Assembly (NCBI RefSeq): GCF_040054535.1
Contig: NC_090783.1
Span: 7,026,001-7,090,000, forward strand
DNA length: 64,000 nucleotides
Reading direction: 5' to 3'
Source of the DNA: Antennarius striatus
Lineage: Eukaryota; Chordata; Actinopteri; Lophiiformes; Antennariidae
The notes below the pieces were generated by a model, which was not told where the DNA came from, ran no database searches, and was given only the letters and a program-made list of their open reading frames with translations. Within the stretch, counting starts at the first letter, position 1. Each line of letters starts with the position of its first letter. Below are positions 1-9,999 of the stretch, piece after piece. The translations under genes were made by a program, and so were the position numbers.

Positions 1-1084
1 TTGGGAGTCAGGTCTGTAAATTCTTTGAGTGTCCATGCAATTACATTACAAGACAGTGTCAGTAGGTCTAAACACAGTAGGACAGTTTTGCTGATATTAG
101 CTGGACTTTGATCAAGTAATAATGTCAAAGTAATTTCAGTATTCCTTTAATTTGGTCAATTAAATACCTGACGTTAATGCCACACCAATTTTTAATCTTC
201 AGAACGAGGTTCACTGACACTGTCAATGTGATTTCAAATTAGTCACCGTAATATTTTTACTTAAAACAGAACTTTGACGTAATAATAATTATTTTGCATG
301 ACTCACTTATTTTATTTAAATAATCAAATGTCTATGAAATATTGTATAAAATGTGAGACATGTCTTCAGGAGAATTCTGTAGGTTCAATTTTTTGTTATA
401 CGAGAAGAAATGCAAAAAATTCTAACATTTGAGAAGCGAGACATTAAGAATAAATAAAAATTTCAATCAACATTTTCGTTGGGAAATTATTTTAAACACA
501 TATTTTAGTTGTAAAACATTTTACATGGTTCTGATCTATCCGGATTATTGTAACAAATCAAATGAAAAACTATTACATTAGCTGATCATGTTTACTTTGA
601 GTTTTTACAAATGTAATCATTGCTGCGATCAAACGGCCAGCGGCAACAAAACGCCACAGTAGACCTGCTTGGCTGAGAGATGTTCAAGGAAAAAGGGAAA
701 AGGGCAATGTCTCTACCACTTCCTCTACTCTCCATACTTGGCCTGGGAAGATGACAAGCCAATGGCAGAGCTGGCTGGCCAGTCACCCCACACCCTGACA
801 GAAAGAGGTGGGGGAGGGGGGGCAACAGGTTTATCTGACACACAACAGAACACTCAGGTTTGTTAGCAGCAACTAACAGCCACGTCAGTAAGGTGAAGAC
901 AAACGCATAACAAAAAGCAGTGCGATCCTGAGATCCAGCCTGTGAGTTCAGTTCAAATTTAAGCTCATTATTACCACCTTATTGCCGGGGGATTCAAACA
1001 CAGAGGGGAAGCAAATGTTGCTTTATCTCATTCTGATCAGATAACTAGCTGAGGATCAATTTGTTTTCCTTCAGTGTTTCCCTA
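1..1084. other. Intergenic DNA, no gene recognised
   Basis: AT-rich sequence. Open frames here are short and resemble no family I know. I see no repeat boundary, RNA gene or exon. Confidence 0.5.
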
Positions 1085-1640
1085 GTTTTTCAAGGTCACG
1101 GTTGTGATCTAATTTTCATCCCCTTGCCTCCCTGAATAAAACTGCTTTTGTTTCGTCTTTCTATCCTATCCGGTTCCAGAGATACGTGAAAAAAAATGTC
1201 AGGATAGACAAGGCAGACAGAGACTGCAACATTCCAAATGCAGGTCAAGGTACCCTGAAAGTAGTCCCTGTCAAGTGCATAGCTTTGACCTTTCAGCTTT
1301 AATCTATGGTCAAAACTAGTGCATAGATAGATCAAAGCTCTATCTTTGGTCTACGACCTTACACTGGCGTTCATCCTTGTTTTTCTATCCTATTTGGTTC
1401 CTGTGTGTACAAAAGTTGAAATCTGACCGTGACCTACTTGTCTCAAGGTCATGGCCATCATCTCATTTTCATCCCCTTTGCCGCCAGAGTAATGCACTTT
1501 TTGTTTCATCTTTCTATCTGCAACGGATGCGAAGATATTTGGTGGACGTACTAACGGACGAACAGACGAACACATGCGCACTGACAATTACAATACATCA
1601 CTGCCATGAGGCGGGATGTAAAAAGGTGTGCTCTAACGTG
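1085..1640. repeat. Dispersed repeat with TNAAGGTCA half-sites, copy A
   Basis: This stretch shares blocks with 7432-8095, 14096-14180 and 36085-36600: an 'aaggcagacagagactgcaac' type block, 'tcatctcattttcatcccc', and a block ending in 'aagatattt' followed by 'acggacgaacagacgaac'. Within it the blocks occur twice, so it is itself a degenerate tandem. TCAAGGTCA, the extended half-site bound by ERR, SF-1 and LRH-1 type nuclear receptors, occurs at 1090-1098 and 1443-1451. No coding capacity is seen. The class (SINE, DNA element or satellite-like) is not known to me. Confidence 0.6.
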
Positions 1641-3140
1641 TGATGCATTCATTAGCCTGTCCAGGTTACTCACAAAGAAACGTAGACGGTTCTGTTTGTG
1701 TAAATGCAGCAGTCGGATCTTGACATTTTCACCTTGATAAAGGTGAAGGTTTGTTATGTAGCTCCCATTTCTGTCCTTTCCACTATGGTGGTGACATCGA
1801 CGTTCCATTCAGTGTCCAGTGAATGATCAGTGGTGTAAGATTCACATCAGAAGGTTCAGACAACCACCCCTATCCACACCCCACTGCAGCCTAAAAGTCA
1901 AACTTCTTCATATTTATAAAAACCTAAAGATAAAAAGGTGTTACAAATTAACTATTGATCCTGTCCTAAAAATACAAGATATTAACATCTGAAATTAATG
2001 ACACTGATTGTATCTTCTTGTTCACATAAATATTTAATTGATGATCGATCCGGTTTAGAAACAGGCCATTAGCGCCAGAGGGCAGTAAGTCAAACAGAAG
2101 GATGAGTGAATATAATAATTCTGAATCCAACAGGATGCACCATGACGACACCCAAAGGCCACTGATGATTAATAATGAATGGCTGTGGAAGCTTGTGTAA
2201 CATCAGTGTAATGTCTTCTATCCGCTTTGACCCTTTGCCTGGCCGCGGTCACACTGGACTACGGTTTTAGGACACAAAGCCTGATCTTGCACAAGACAAC
2301 TGAAGGTCCTGACCTCTGTGATGAGCCTAGTCACATGGTCACAGAGAGGGGAAGTACACATGGAAGACAAGGTGGAGGACGGGATTGGTGAATTGGAACA
2401 AAGGTCACAGACACTAGGAAAGCATGAGGACACATTCCCGACAGGGGAAGGACCATGAAGTGATACTCGTATAGCTGGATGGTAAATAAAACTTAAAGGT
2501 GTCTTGTTTTTCTTTCAAACAAAGATACGCCATACATCTCTACAGGGAAATATTACCCGGAGTTAAAAACTTAGTGACGGAACCACCCTTCACTGTTATG
2601 TAAATGTTTACTGGTCAACATCCTCAAAACATGCAGACATTTCTCCCCGACCAAAACGAAGCGATGACAGTTTCCTCTCATAAAGCTGATTTTTTTCTTA
2701 AAAAGGCAAAGCAAAAATACCCCTCCCCCAGAAATCACATGACTTGAATGCTTGCAGCTGTTTGGCCATCACTGCATTTCTGTGGTCCAACTATTCATGT
2801 GACAACATGGTGTGTTTTAGAAATGATATTGAACAGGGAGGGCAACAATCAACACTTACATTCCATAGATTCCTTTGAAAGGAAGTTGGCACCGACATGC
2901 ACTAATCAGAACTCAACGCACTGCTGAACTTTACACTCTATGTAAAAAACAAAACAAAAATCTTTTTCATCCATACTGTAAATGCTGGCTCCAACAAGTA
3001 GAAGAGCAACCAACCTGGACTTCCTAATATCTCTGCGTCCTCTCTCAACATCATCACATGTTGCAACAAGGAAGAATTTTCAGTGACTATTTATGTGTTT
3101 CCCGGCCAAGAATTACACGGAAAAAAAATCAGTCCGTGCA
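1641..3140. other. Intergenic DNA, no gene recognised
   Basis: No exon, RNA gene or clear repeat boundary is seen. A partial CTCF-like string lies near 2071-2084 but matches only the 3' half of the consensus. Confidence 0.45.
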
Positions 3141-3154
3141 TCACACGCAACAGT

Positions 3155-3260
3155 CAGCAGACAACTTAGCTTAGCTTAGCATGAAGACTGGAGAGAGTAG
3201 TCTGGACCCCTTGCAAAGCTGATAAAACCTGGAAAATCAGGATATCAGTGTTTTCAATAG
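3155..3260. repeat. Possible dispersed fish repeat fragment
   Basis: The run of 'ttagc' units followed by 'atgaagactggagagag' resembles a motif I associate with dispersed repeats in teleost genomes. The assignment rests on recall only and the boundaries are approximate. Confidence 0.3.
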
Positions 3261-4780
3261 GACCCCTTTTTTCCTCCTCATGATCCAACCCAAATCAGCT
3301 CCTCGTTGACGTGGGGTTTGATCCTGGATCTTTTCTTGATGGAATAAATAAACAACGGAAGAAAATCTGGTATGACAAGTCATTGACATTAAAAGCCTCC
3401 AATACCAGGAACACATGAATAACTGCGTTGTGTGACCATATTCATGCGTTTATAAGAGGGTGGAAATTTCTTTGGAAAATGGTCTTAAAATATTCTCATT
3501 TATCCAATACTGTACTTGAAAACATCAATGGATGAAGTAGTTCTTGCCTGTTGATTCGCAGAAAACATTAAGAACACCCTTCAAAAATGATTCTTTTGAT
3601 AAACAAAAGTTTCTATCATTAATTTAACCTCCGAAGAACCGAACTCTTGCATGGCATGCATTTTTAATTTCTCTTTCCTATTTGGGCTCGAAAAAACAAA
3701 TGAGAACACAATAAAGTTACAATTGTGTAATGATGTACAAAAGTATTTGTGTGCCAGAACGGAATGGCATTTTTCCTGCGTGCAAAAATAAAAATGAGAA
3801 AAAAATGAGAGACCCTCTGTCCACATTCGTGGTCATCATGTTTAGCAGCATGGTAAATACAATTACCAATTTTTGAAATGTTTGACTTTTATAAACATTG
3901 AACACTTTTCTGCGTATACCAACATTATGTAAGTATGTAGACACCAAGCCCTTGTAGAGAAAAATATTAGTGGTCTAGAATGACTCAAAACTTAAAATCT
4001 ATATTAGTGGACGCGCAGGGGGTGGGGTGGGGGGGGGTTAAAAGGTTAAAAACCTCTGGATTGACTCCTGCCATGTCCATGATGCCACAATAATAACACT
4101 CCTGCCTGGATTGAGGAATCTAAACCTCATGATCGCCGTCAAACACATCGGAAGACTTGATGTTATCGCTTCATTCTGTCCGGAAGTCCAGCCCAGTGAA
4201 CACAACACATGGCGTGGAGTCCAGCCTTTAACAGCTGGGGTCTTCCTACAGCTGTAGTGTTTGACTAGCAGGTCACACACACAAATTGACTGGAAAGGAT
4301 ATTTTCTATATTGTTCTTATTTTCTATTCTCATTCTTATTTATCGACTCACAAACCGCAGTTGTATCAACAGTTAAGTTTGCATGGCGCCAGTAAATGAT
4401 GCAAAAAAGTTGAACCGAAATAATGACTCCGCTCTCTCTTTAATCAACCAGCATGCTACGTGTCCGTCTGAGTTTATTTCTGGGGATAAACGTCACACAA
4501 ATGCAGGTCTGTCAGCAATAGCGACTGACTATGAGATGAGCATTAGTAATAACAATAGAATAAGGACGTAACACAGGTCCAAACGAACACGACTAGATTC
4601 ACGGAAATAAAGATATGCTTCGGAAATGGCTAAAAATGCAGCGTGACTGCGGTCTATTTTTAGACAACAAAGCGAATATATACTTTTTACAGAGGGATCG
4701 TGAAAGCACCACGCACAGATCATAAAGCACCATAAATTCCGTTGTCACGTACAACATGATGGTAATTTACACTTCAGCTC
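3261..4780. other. Intergenic DNA, no gene recognised
   Basis: AT-rich, with a short poly-G stretch near 4021-4037. Short open frames on both strands lack family resemblance or convincing splice sites. Confidence 0.45.
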
Positions 4781-4789
4781 CGGAAGACC

Positions 4790-5030
4790 ATAACATAACG
4801 TTCCACCGACCTGTCAGCCTCCAGCGGACCCAAAGACGAAGACCTGAATGTGGATCATCCAGCAGCAACAGAGGGTAATGCGTTGGTTCAGATGGTGCGG
4901 CTCTCAGCCAATCAGGAGCGGACAAACGGGTCACTGTAGGGAACGTTTGAAAGGAGCGTTGTGATTGGTCAATGTGAAGCGTCAGGACTCGGCTTCTGCC
5001 TTTGATCTGAGAGGTGAGGAGAGTGTAGTG
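4790..5030. promoter_or_regulatory. Candidate promoter-like segment with two CCAAT boxes
   Basis: CCAAT occurs at 4908-4912 and its complement ATTGG at 4964-4968, inside a locally GC-richer, CpG-containing stretch. Facing CCAAT boxes about 55 bases apart are common in bidirectional or housekeeping promoters. No transcribed exon could be tied to it. In other vertebrates acsl1 lies on this side of helt, but nothing here shows acsl1 sequence. Confidence 0.22.
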
Positions 5031-5264
5031 TCTTTGCGCGTTTATTAATTAGGATTTTTTGTTGTTGCTTTTTTTGTATATTTATACACACTTTTATTTT
5101 TATTTAATATGGTTTAATCACGGTTACGTTTGGGAGATTCGAAGAGGAAGTTAGGAGAGTGTGGCGTTTTTGAACATTTATTCATTCTGTTTTTTTGCTT
5201 TTTTGTGTGATTCTTCAGATTTCGGTGAACACAGTTTAATACAGTTACGTTTGGGATTTTGTGG

Positions 5265-5595
5265 GGATGGGGCGGCAGTAGGTCGGTCCACTAAGCAGTA
5301 GCTCGGTCCAATAAGTCTTGGGCTGGGGACTGGACGGTTCAAGGGCTCAAGACCCATGTGGACCAAAAATGTAGGAGTGTGAACTGGCAGCTGGAGAGGC
5401 TCCAGAGGACTGCCGAGGTGCCCCTGAGCAAGGCACCGTCCACCAACAACCTGCTCCTTGGCCGCATCACGAAGAAGCTGCCCCATGCCCTACCATCACC
5501 CTCTCTCTATTTGCATGCCCTCAGGCCCCCCTGAGTGTGTGCATGTAAGCAGGGACCTGTACATCTATACATGTGTGTGACAATAAAAAAAAAGA
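5265..5595 (+). mobile_element. tRNA-derived SINE
   Basis: A degenerate tRNA-like head is followed by a body with 'ctggagaggctccagagg' and 'gcccctgagcaaggcacc', a block I recognise from widespread percomorph SINEs. The head has an A-box-like 'agcagtagctcgg' near 5293 and a B-box-like 'ggttcaagggctc' near 5336. The element ends in an A-rich tract after 'gtgacaat' near 5580. A related head-only fragment sits in reverse orientation near 49130-49205. It has no coding capacity and would have moved with LINE machinery. Confidence 0.6.
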
Positions 5596-5674
5596 CGAAG
5601 AGTGGAAAGAACAATTTCCCTACGGGGATCATTTAAAGTATATAGTGCACCCTCACGCGTTCATACATTAACGC

Positions 5675-5905
5675 TCGTGACTTAACCTCATCGTGAATTT
5701 CTGGTAGGCAGTCACGTGATACCGTACGCACATTCTATTGGCTGACGGCATCCGGAAGTGCGCTCGGTTCCGTGGGTCTCGGACTTAGGTGAGACAAAAA
5801 AGTGCTTTAAACAGTCGATAAGAGTGTGGGAAAAGTTAATACAGATAGAAGGTGGTTTAATATCGGTATGGGGAGGGTCATAAATGTTTAAATTACTGTA
5901 TATAA
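5675..5905 (+). repeat. Partial copy of a short DNA-transposon-like family
   Basis: The segment from 'ttctattggctga' through 'ggaagtgcgct', 'aagagtgtgggaaaag' and 'ggtggtttaatatcggtat' matches, in reverse orientation, the interior of the element at 9478-9845. The terminal inverted repeats of that element are not recognisable here, so this is a truncated copy. Confidence 0.6.
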
Positions 5906-6170
5906 TAAGATAAATAGTTTCCAACTCCGTTCCCCGCTGACCGGGGAACGGACCATCAACCAACCATCAACCTGGAGCCACAGAATAACACGCAGAACAT
6001 GGGTGACAGCACAAAGGACAAATAGATGACAGACACACTCAGCTGGAGGAGGAAGGGGATGATGTGTTAATAAAAAAATTATTATTAAAGATAGTTTCAA
6101 AAAAAGTTACAGGAAATTGACGATCGATCAATCACGTGAATAAATGAATCAAGGGAAGTCTTAAAGACAC

Positions 6171-6495
6171 AGTCATCTTCATTAGTCATCTTTGTGTTTT
6201 CTTGATGTTCTGTTGACACAACCGTTCACCACGTAGGTAACCATGATATTTCATGGAGTTAATCACGACGTGGCTCGTACTGTTTCTTATGGTTGTCAAG
6301 CTATGACGTATGACGCCCACGTGACCAGTGACCAGTCATCTTTATTAGTCATCTTTGTGTTTTCTTGATGTTCTGTTGACACAACCGTTCACCACGCAGG
6401 TAACCATGATATTTCATGGAGTTAATCATGACGTGGCTTGTACTATTTCTTATGGCTGTCAAGCTATGACGTATGACGCCCACGTGACCAGTGAA
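6171..6495 (+). repeat. Two tandem copies of a 163-bp unit
   Basis: The block at 6171-6333 is repeated at 6334-6495 with only a few substitutions. Both contain 'gtgttttcttgatgttctg', 'gttcaccacg' and 'gtatgacgcccacgtgacc'. The phrase 'aaagacacagtc' with 'ttcattag' or 'tttattag' appears before the array and again near 6625, suggesting a wider related flank. No coding frame spans the unit. Confidence 0.9.
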
Positions 6496-7431
6496 TGCGG
6501 AAGCTGCTGCGGGGCAGATTTTAAGCTTTTCTGACCACAGGGATGATGCTACACATATTTTCTTTTATTTTTCATAATGATGAATAACATATATGTCACC
6601 TCAAATGAACTTTACTGTCTCTTTAAAGACACAGTCTTCTTTATTAGATTTGAGGTGCAGAAGAATCTCTCCTGATCTGTCACTCACGTTAAGGTCACTT
6701 TCTGGTGGTGGTGCGTGACACCTCAGCAGATGTCGGCAGGTGTCGTGGCCATCCAGTGTTATCTGATGCCACTTGAGGTCCTGGCCCAGACATGAACCAG
6801 CAGGTGCCATCAACACTCTGTAGCGTGTCCTTTCGGTGTGGGGCTGTCGCCTGAGGTCCCACCTCAAAAAGTGACATGTGCCGGCAGGTGCCTCAGCAGT
6901 TGCCACAACCCTTTAACAGCTGACACAACCTCTCAGCAGGTAGATCTGATACTAGAACTGGTACTGGCACCAGCTTTGGCACTGGTACCGGTTCTGATCC
7001 TGAACCCAGCTCTGGAATAAAATAGAATAGAATAGAATATCAATGTGATTTTGTTAAGTAAGGTAAAACTGTCAAAATTAAATTGTTTTTAGAGCTGTTT
7101 CTGAAGCGTTGATCAAATCAGGCAATTACCTTCTGCATGCATTATGGGAGGATTGTTTAAGTTATGCTAAAATCATTCTAATTTTCAAAAACCTTCAAAA
7201 CATTGATTTCACAATTGAGATTTTAAGTTAGTAGAGTCACAATCATAATTAGCCTTTTTTTGATAAACCACTTTTCTAATGAATTTGCAAAGTGCTGATT
7301 GAAATGGCCCTTATTTAAATTTTATTGTTTACCTTTGGCTACAACACAGAAATCTTAAAATCTTTGTCTAGTTCAAAATAGAACTGTTATTAATTATTTA
7401 ATCCAATTTATCTTCTGTGATATTACTGCAA
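6496..7431. other. Intergenic DNA with a degenerate minisatellite-like stretch
   Basis: Between 6690 and 6945 the phrases 'cctcagcag' and 'ggcaggtg' recur irregularly, like an old minisatellite. An (AATAG)n-type run lies at 7018-7041. The rest is AT-rich with nothing recognised. Confidence 0.4.
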
Positions 7432-8095
7432 CAAGGCAGTCAGAGATTGCGACATCCCGCGAATAAATCAAAGCTGGTGTGAGGGGTAGATCAAAGCACT
7501 GGCTTTGATCTAATTGTCTTACTCACACTGGTCTTTTTCCCTTGTCTTTCTATCTTCCTGAGTGTACTTCTTCTTCTTCTTCCTGTCCTTTTGGCTTTTC
7601 CCTTCAGGGGTCGCCACAGCGAATCAATGGCCTCTACCTAAGCCTGTCTCCTGCCTCCTCTTCTCTCACACCAACTACCTTCATGTCCTCTTTCACTATA
7701 TCCATCCTACGAACACACTTTCCTCCTCTCGGACACTGTTAACCCGGGCCTCGACCGATCCTCTCGGACACTGTTAACCCGGGCCTCGACCGATCCGGTA
7801 TAGGTCATAGGTTTGATTCGCATGTTTGATTTGGCAAAAGTTTTACGTCGGATGCCCTTCCTGACACAACCCTCTGTATTAATCCGAGCTTGGGACTGGC
7901 ACAATAAGACACTTGCTTCTGTCCTCTTGCGGCTACATTATCTTCCTGAGTGTAAAAAAATGAAATTAGACCTTGACCTACTTTTCTCAAGGACAAGTTC
8001 ATCATCTCATTTTCATCCTCGATGCCGCCCCAGCAGTCTGTTTTCTGTTCAATCTGCAACAATCGCAAAGATATTTGACTAACAAATGGACGAAC
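7432..8095. repeat. TNAAGGTCA repeat family, copy B, split by an RTE insertion
   Basis: The left part (7432-7566) opens with 'aaggcagtcagagattgcgac'. The right part (7955-8095) carries 'gaccttgacctacttttctc', 'catctcattttcatcc' and 'aagatatttgactaac', matching copies A and D. The two parts are separated by the RTE-derived insertion at 7567-7938 and its 16-bp target-site duplication, so this repeat was present before that insertion. Confidence 0.65.
7567..7938 (-). mobile_element. Internally deleted RTE-type LINE with 16-bp target-site duplication
   Basis: On the minus strand the element starts with the same ATGTAGCC 5' end and 'ggaagggcatcc' leader as the long RTE copy at 10232. It ends with that element's 3' end, including 'cgctgtggcgacccctgaa' and a GAA-rich tail; the ORF region between is missing. 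TATCTTCCTGAGTGTA flanks it at 7551-7566 and 7939-7954. A 35-bp direct repeat (about 7725-7759 and 7760-7794) lies at the internal junction. It codes for nothing and could only have moved with enzymes from a full copy. Confidence 0.85.
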
Positions 8096-9477
8096 ATGTT
8101 AAATTTTTAGCTATTAGTGTTTTATGTCTTAGCGTTAGACAGAAATGCAATTTCAGTTCTCTGTATGTGGATCAATCAATCAATCAATGGACTTTTACTT
8201 AATCTTAATCACATCTGAAGATATTTGAAGAGATAGATCAAGTAAGAGAGAGAGAGAGAGAGATATCTTTGGATTTCCTGTCTTCCATCCGTGTGCCCAC
8301 CTGTCGAACAGAAGCACAAAGACAGTGGCAGTATCGTGCAGACAGAGACTGATTTAACAGTAGTAATAAATTCTAGAAGCATAGAAAGACAAAGAAAGAA
8401 GGATGGATGGATGTAGCGGAACTGACAATAAAGCAGACTTTGACTAACTTTGATCCTCGTCTTCATACATGTCATAGTCAACTTTATTGTCAAACGTTCC
8501 ATATATGCACAACATACAGCACAAATGAAATTACAGTCCTCTCAGACCCTTAGGTAGTAAAAAACAAGAAAGAACCACTCTAGCGGAACAGAGAGAAACT
8601 GCTGTGTGTGCGTGCACAGCGATCCTATCCCAATAGGCAACAGAACCCACATGTAAAGCTTCCACAAAGAAGTCAGTTTAAAGGAGAATTTTTCTCATTA
8701 TCTGTTTTTGATACTTGTATGAATATTTTTATTAAATTAAGAATATGTGCACCAGTGTAGTCTCAAGTTTCCCTGTGGCTCATTATCTCTAGTACATTAT
8801 ATTTCATGCCGACACACCATTGAAGCTCCCAATTATACCAGCAGAGGGCATTATTGACAGTATAGTGGCAGAACGTCAAAACTTGACTTGCACTAGTTCA
8901 CTGTTTCTGTTGTTAATTGTTGTTAACAAAAAGGAGGGGGGAAAAAGAGGTTCTTGGGGGTTTTTTTTTCTTCAACACTTTATCTTATATATAAGCTAAG
9001 CACCTAAATTATTCCTTCAGCCTTAATACTGATTAGTTTGTTTTTACCAAAACTTTACCTAATTTATTAATGCGCGATCCCGAAGGAGATCACTTAAGTG
9101 GTCTTCTTACTTTAGCAAATGCGAAAAAAATTCTCATTTGTTCTGTTTCAAGTTTATTGTGTAGTTATGTCATTTACCATTGTTTCCCTCAACGCTAGGG
9201 CTTGAGACAAATTTGTAAGCTTGGTTCTTATATGCAAAAACAATTTAAATGTGATTTCTGAGGGGGGGGGGGGGGGGGTTGGCTTGTTTGTTGTTGTTTT
9301 TTTCTTTCTTCAATAAAGCCATTTTGTAGCTGCTAATGTAAACTTCTGGAAGTTCCCATGGGGGAATGATTCCTGGTATTCTCATGGTTCAGAGAGGTTG
9401 TCTGTGGTCACAACTTTGAAAGGGGCATCATATTTTTCTATTACTTGAATAAAATCACTCCATCTTTATTATTAACA
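8096..9477. other. Intergenic DNA with simple repeats
   Basis: It holds a short (GA)n run near 8247-8262, poly-G near 9262-9278, and a full match to the CTCF core motif at 8838-8850, listed separately. No gene is recognised. Confidence 0.45.
8838..8850 (+). promoter_or_regulatory. Candidate CTCF binding site
   Basis: CCAGCAGAGGGCA matches the vertebrate CTCF core CCASYAGRKGGCR at every position. Occupancy cannot be judged from sequence. Confidence 0.45.
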
Positions 9478-9845
9478 CAGTAATCCCTCGTTAGTCACGG
9501 ATCATTTATTTCAGGACCATTCAAAAAAAGTTCTGCGATATTGCGACAAAGTATTTTATTTAATAATAATAATAATAATAATAATTTAAGCATTTATGAA
9601 CCCTTCCTATACCGATATTAAACCACCTTATATCTGTATTACCTTTTCCCACACTCTTATAGACTTTAAAAAACACATTTGTGTTTCACGGAAGTGCGCT
9701 GCATTCCGTGAGTCTCGGAACACGGTGCACACAAGGATGCTATGAGCCAATAGCATGCGCGTAGAGTATCACAAGACTATCCACAAAAAATCCGCGATGT
9801 AGTGAGGCCGTGCATCTTGAAACGCAAACAAGCGAGGGATTACTG
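9478..9845. mobile_element. Short non-autonomous DNA transposon (MITE-like)
   Basis: CAGTAATCCCTCG at 9478-9490 and its exact complement CGAGGGATTACTG at 9833-9845 bracket 368 bases with no coding frame. Inside is a (TAA)n run near 9564. The right end abuts TA, as for Tc1/mariner or pogo-type elements, but the left neighbour is CA, so the target duplication is not clean and the superfamily is uncertain. A partial reverse copy lies at 5675-5905. Confidence 0.7.
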
Positions 9846-9863
9846 TATATATAGTTACAATAG

Positions 9864-9990
9864 GCTCCGTGGTGCACTGGTGTTGCGCCCACAGTGTACC
9901 ATGCATCACACCCCAGGCAGCTGGGATAGGCTCCAGCACCCCGCGACTCGGGACAGCAGACAAAGTGGGTATTGACAATGAATGAATGAA
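9864..9990 (+). mobile_element. Short retroposon with (GAAT)n tail
   Basis: It contains 'ccgtggtgcactgg', 'gggataggctccagc' and 'ccgcgactcgg', ending in (GAAT)n. The same family appears at 43662-43782, 55303-55580 (reverse) and 60385-60442. It has no coding capacity. Confidence 0.65.
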
Positions 9991-9999
9991 TGTTTGCAA

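Noticed and set aside
2071-2084. Possible CTCF site
   Set aside because: Only the 3' half of the core matches; the first positions differ from CCASY.
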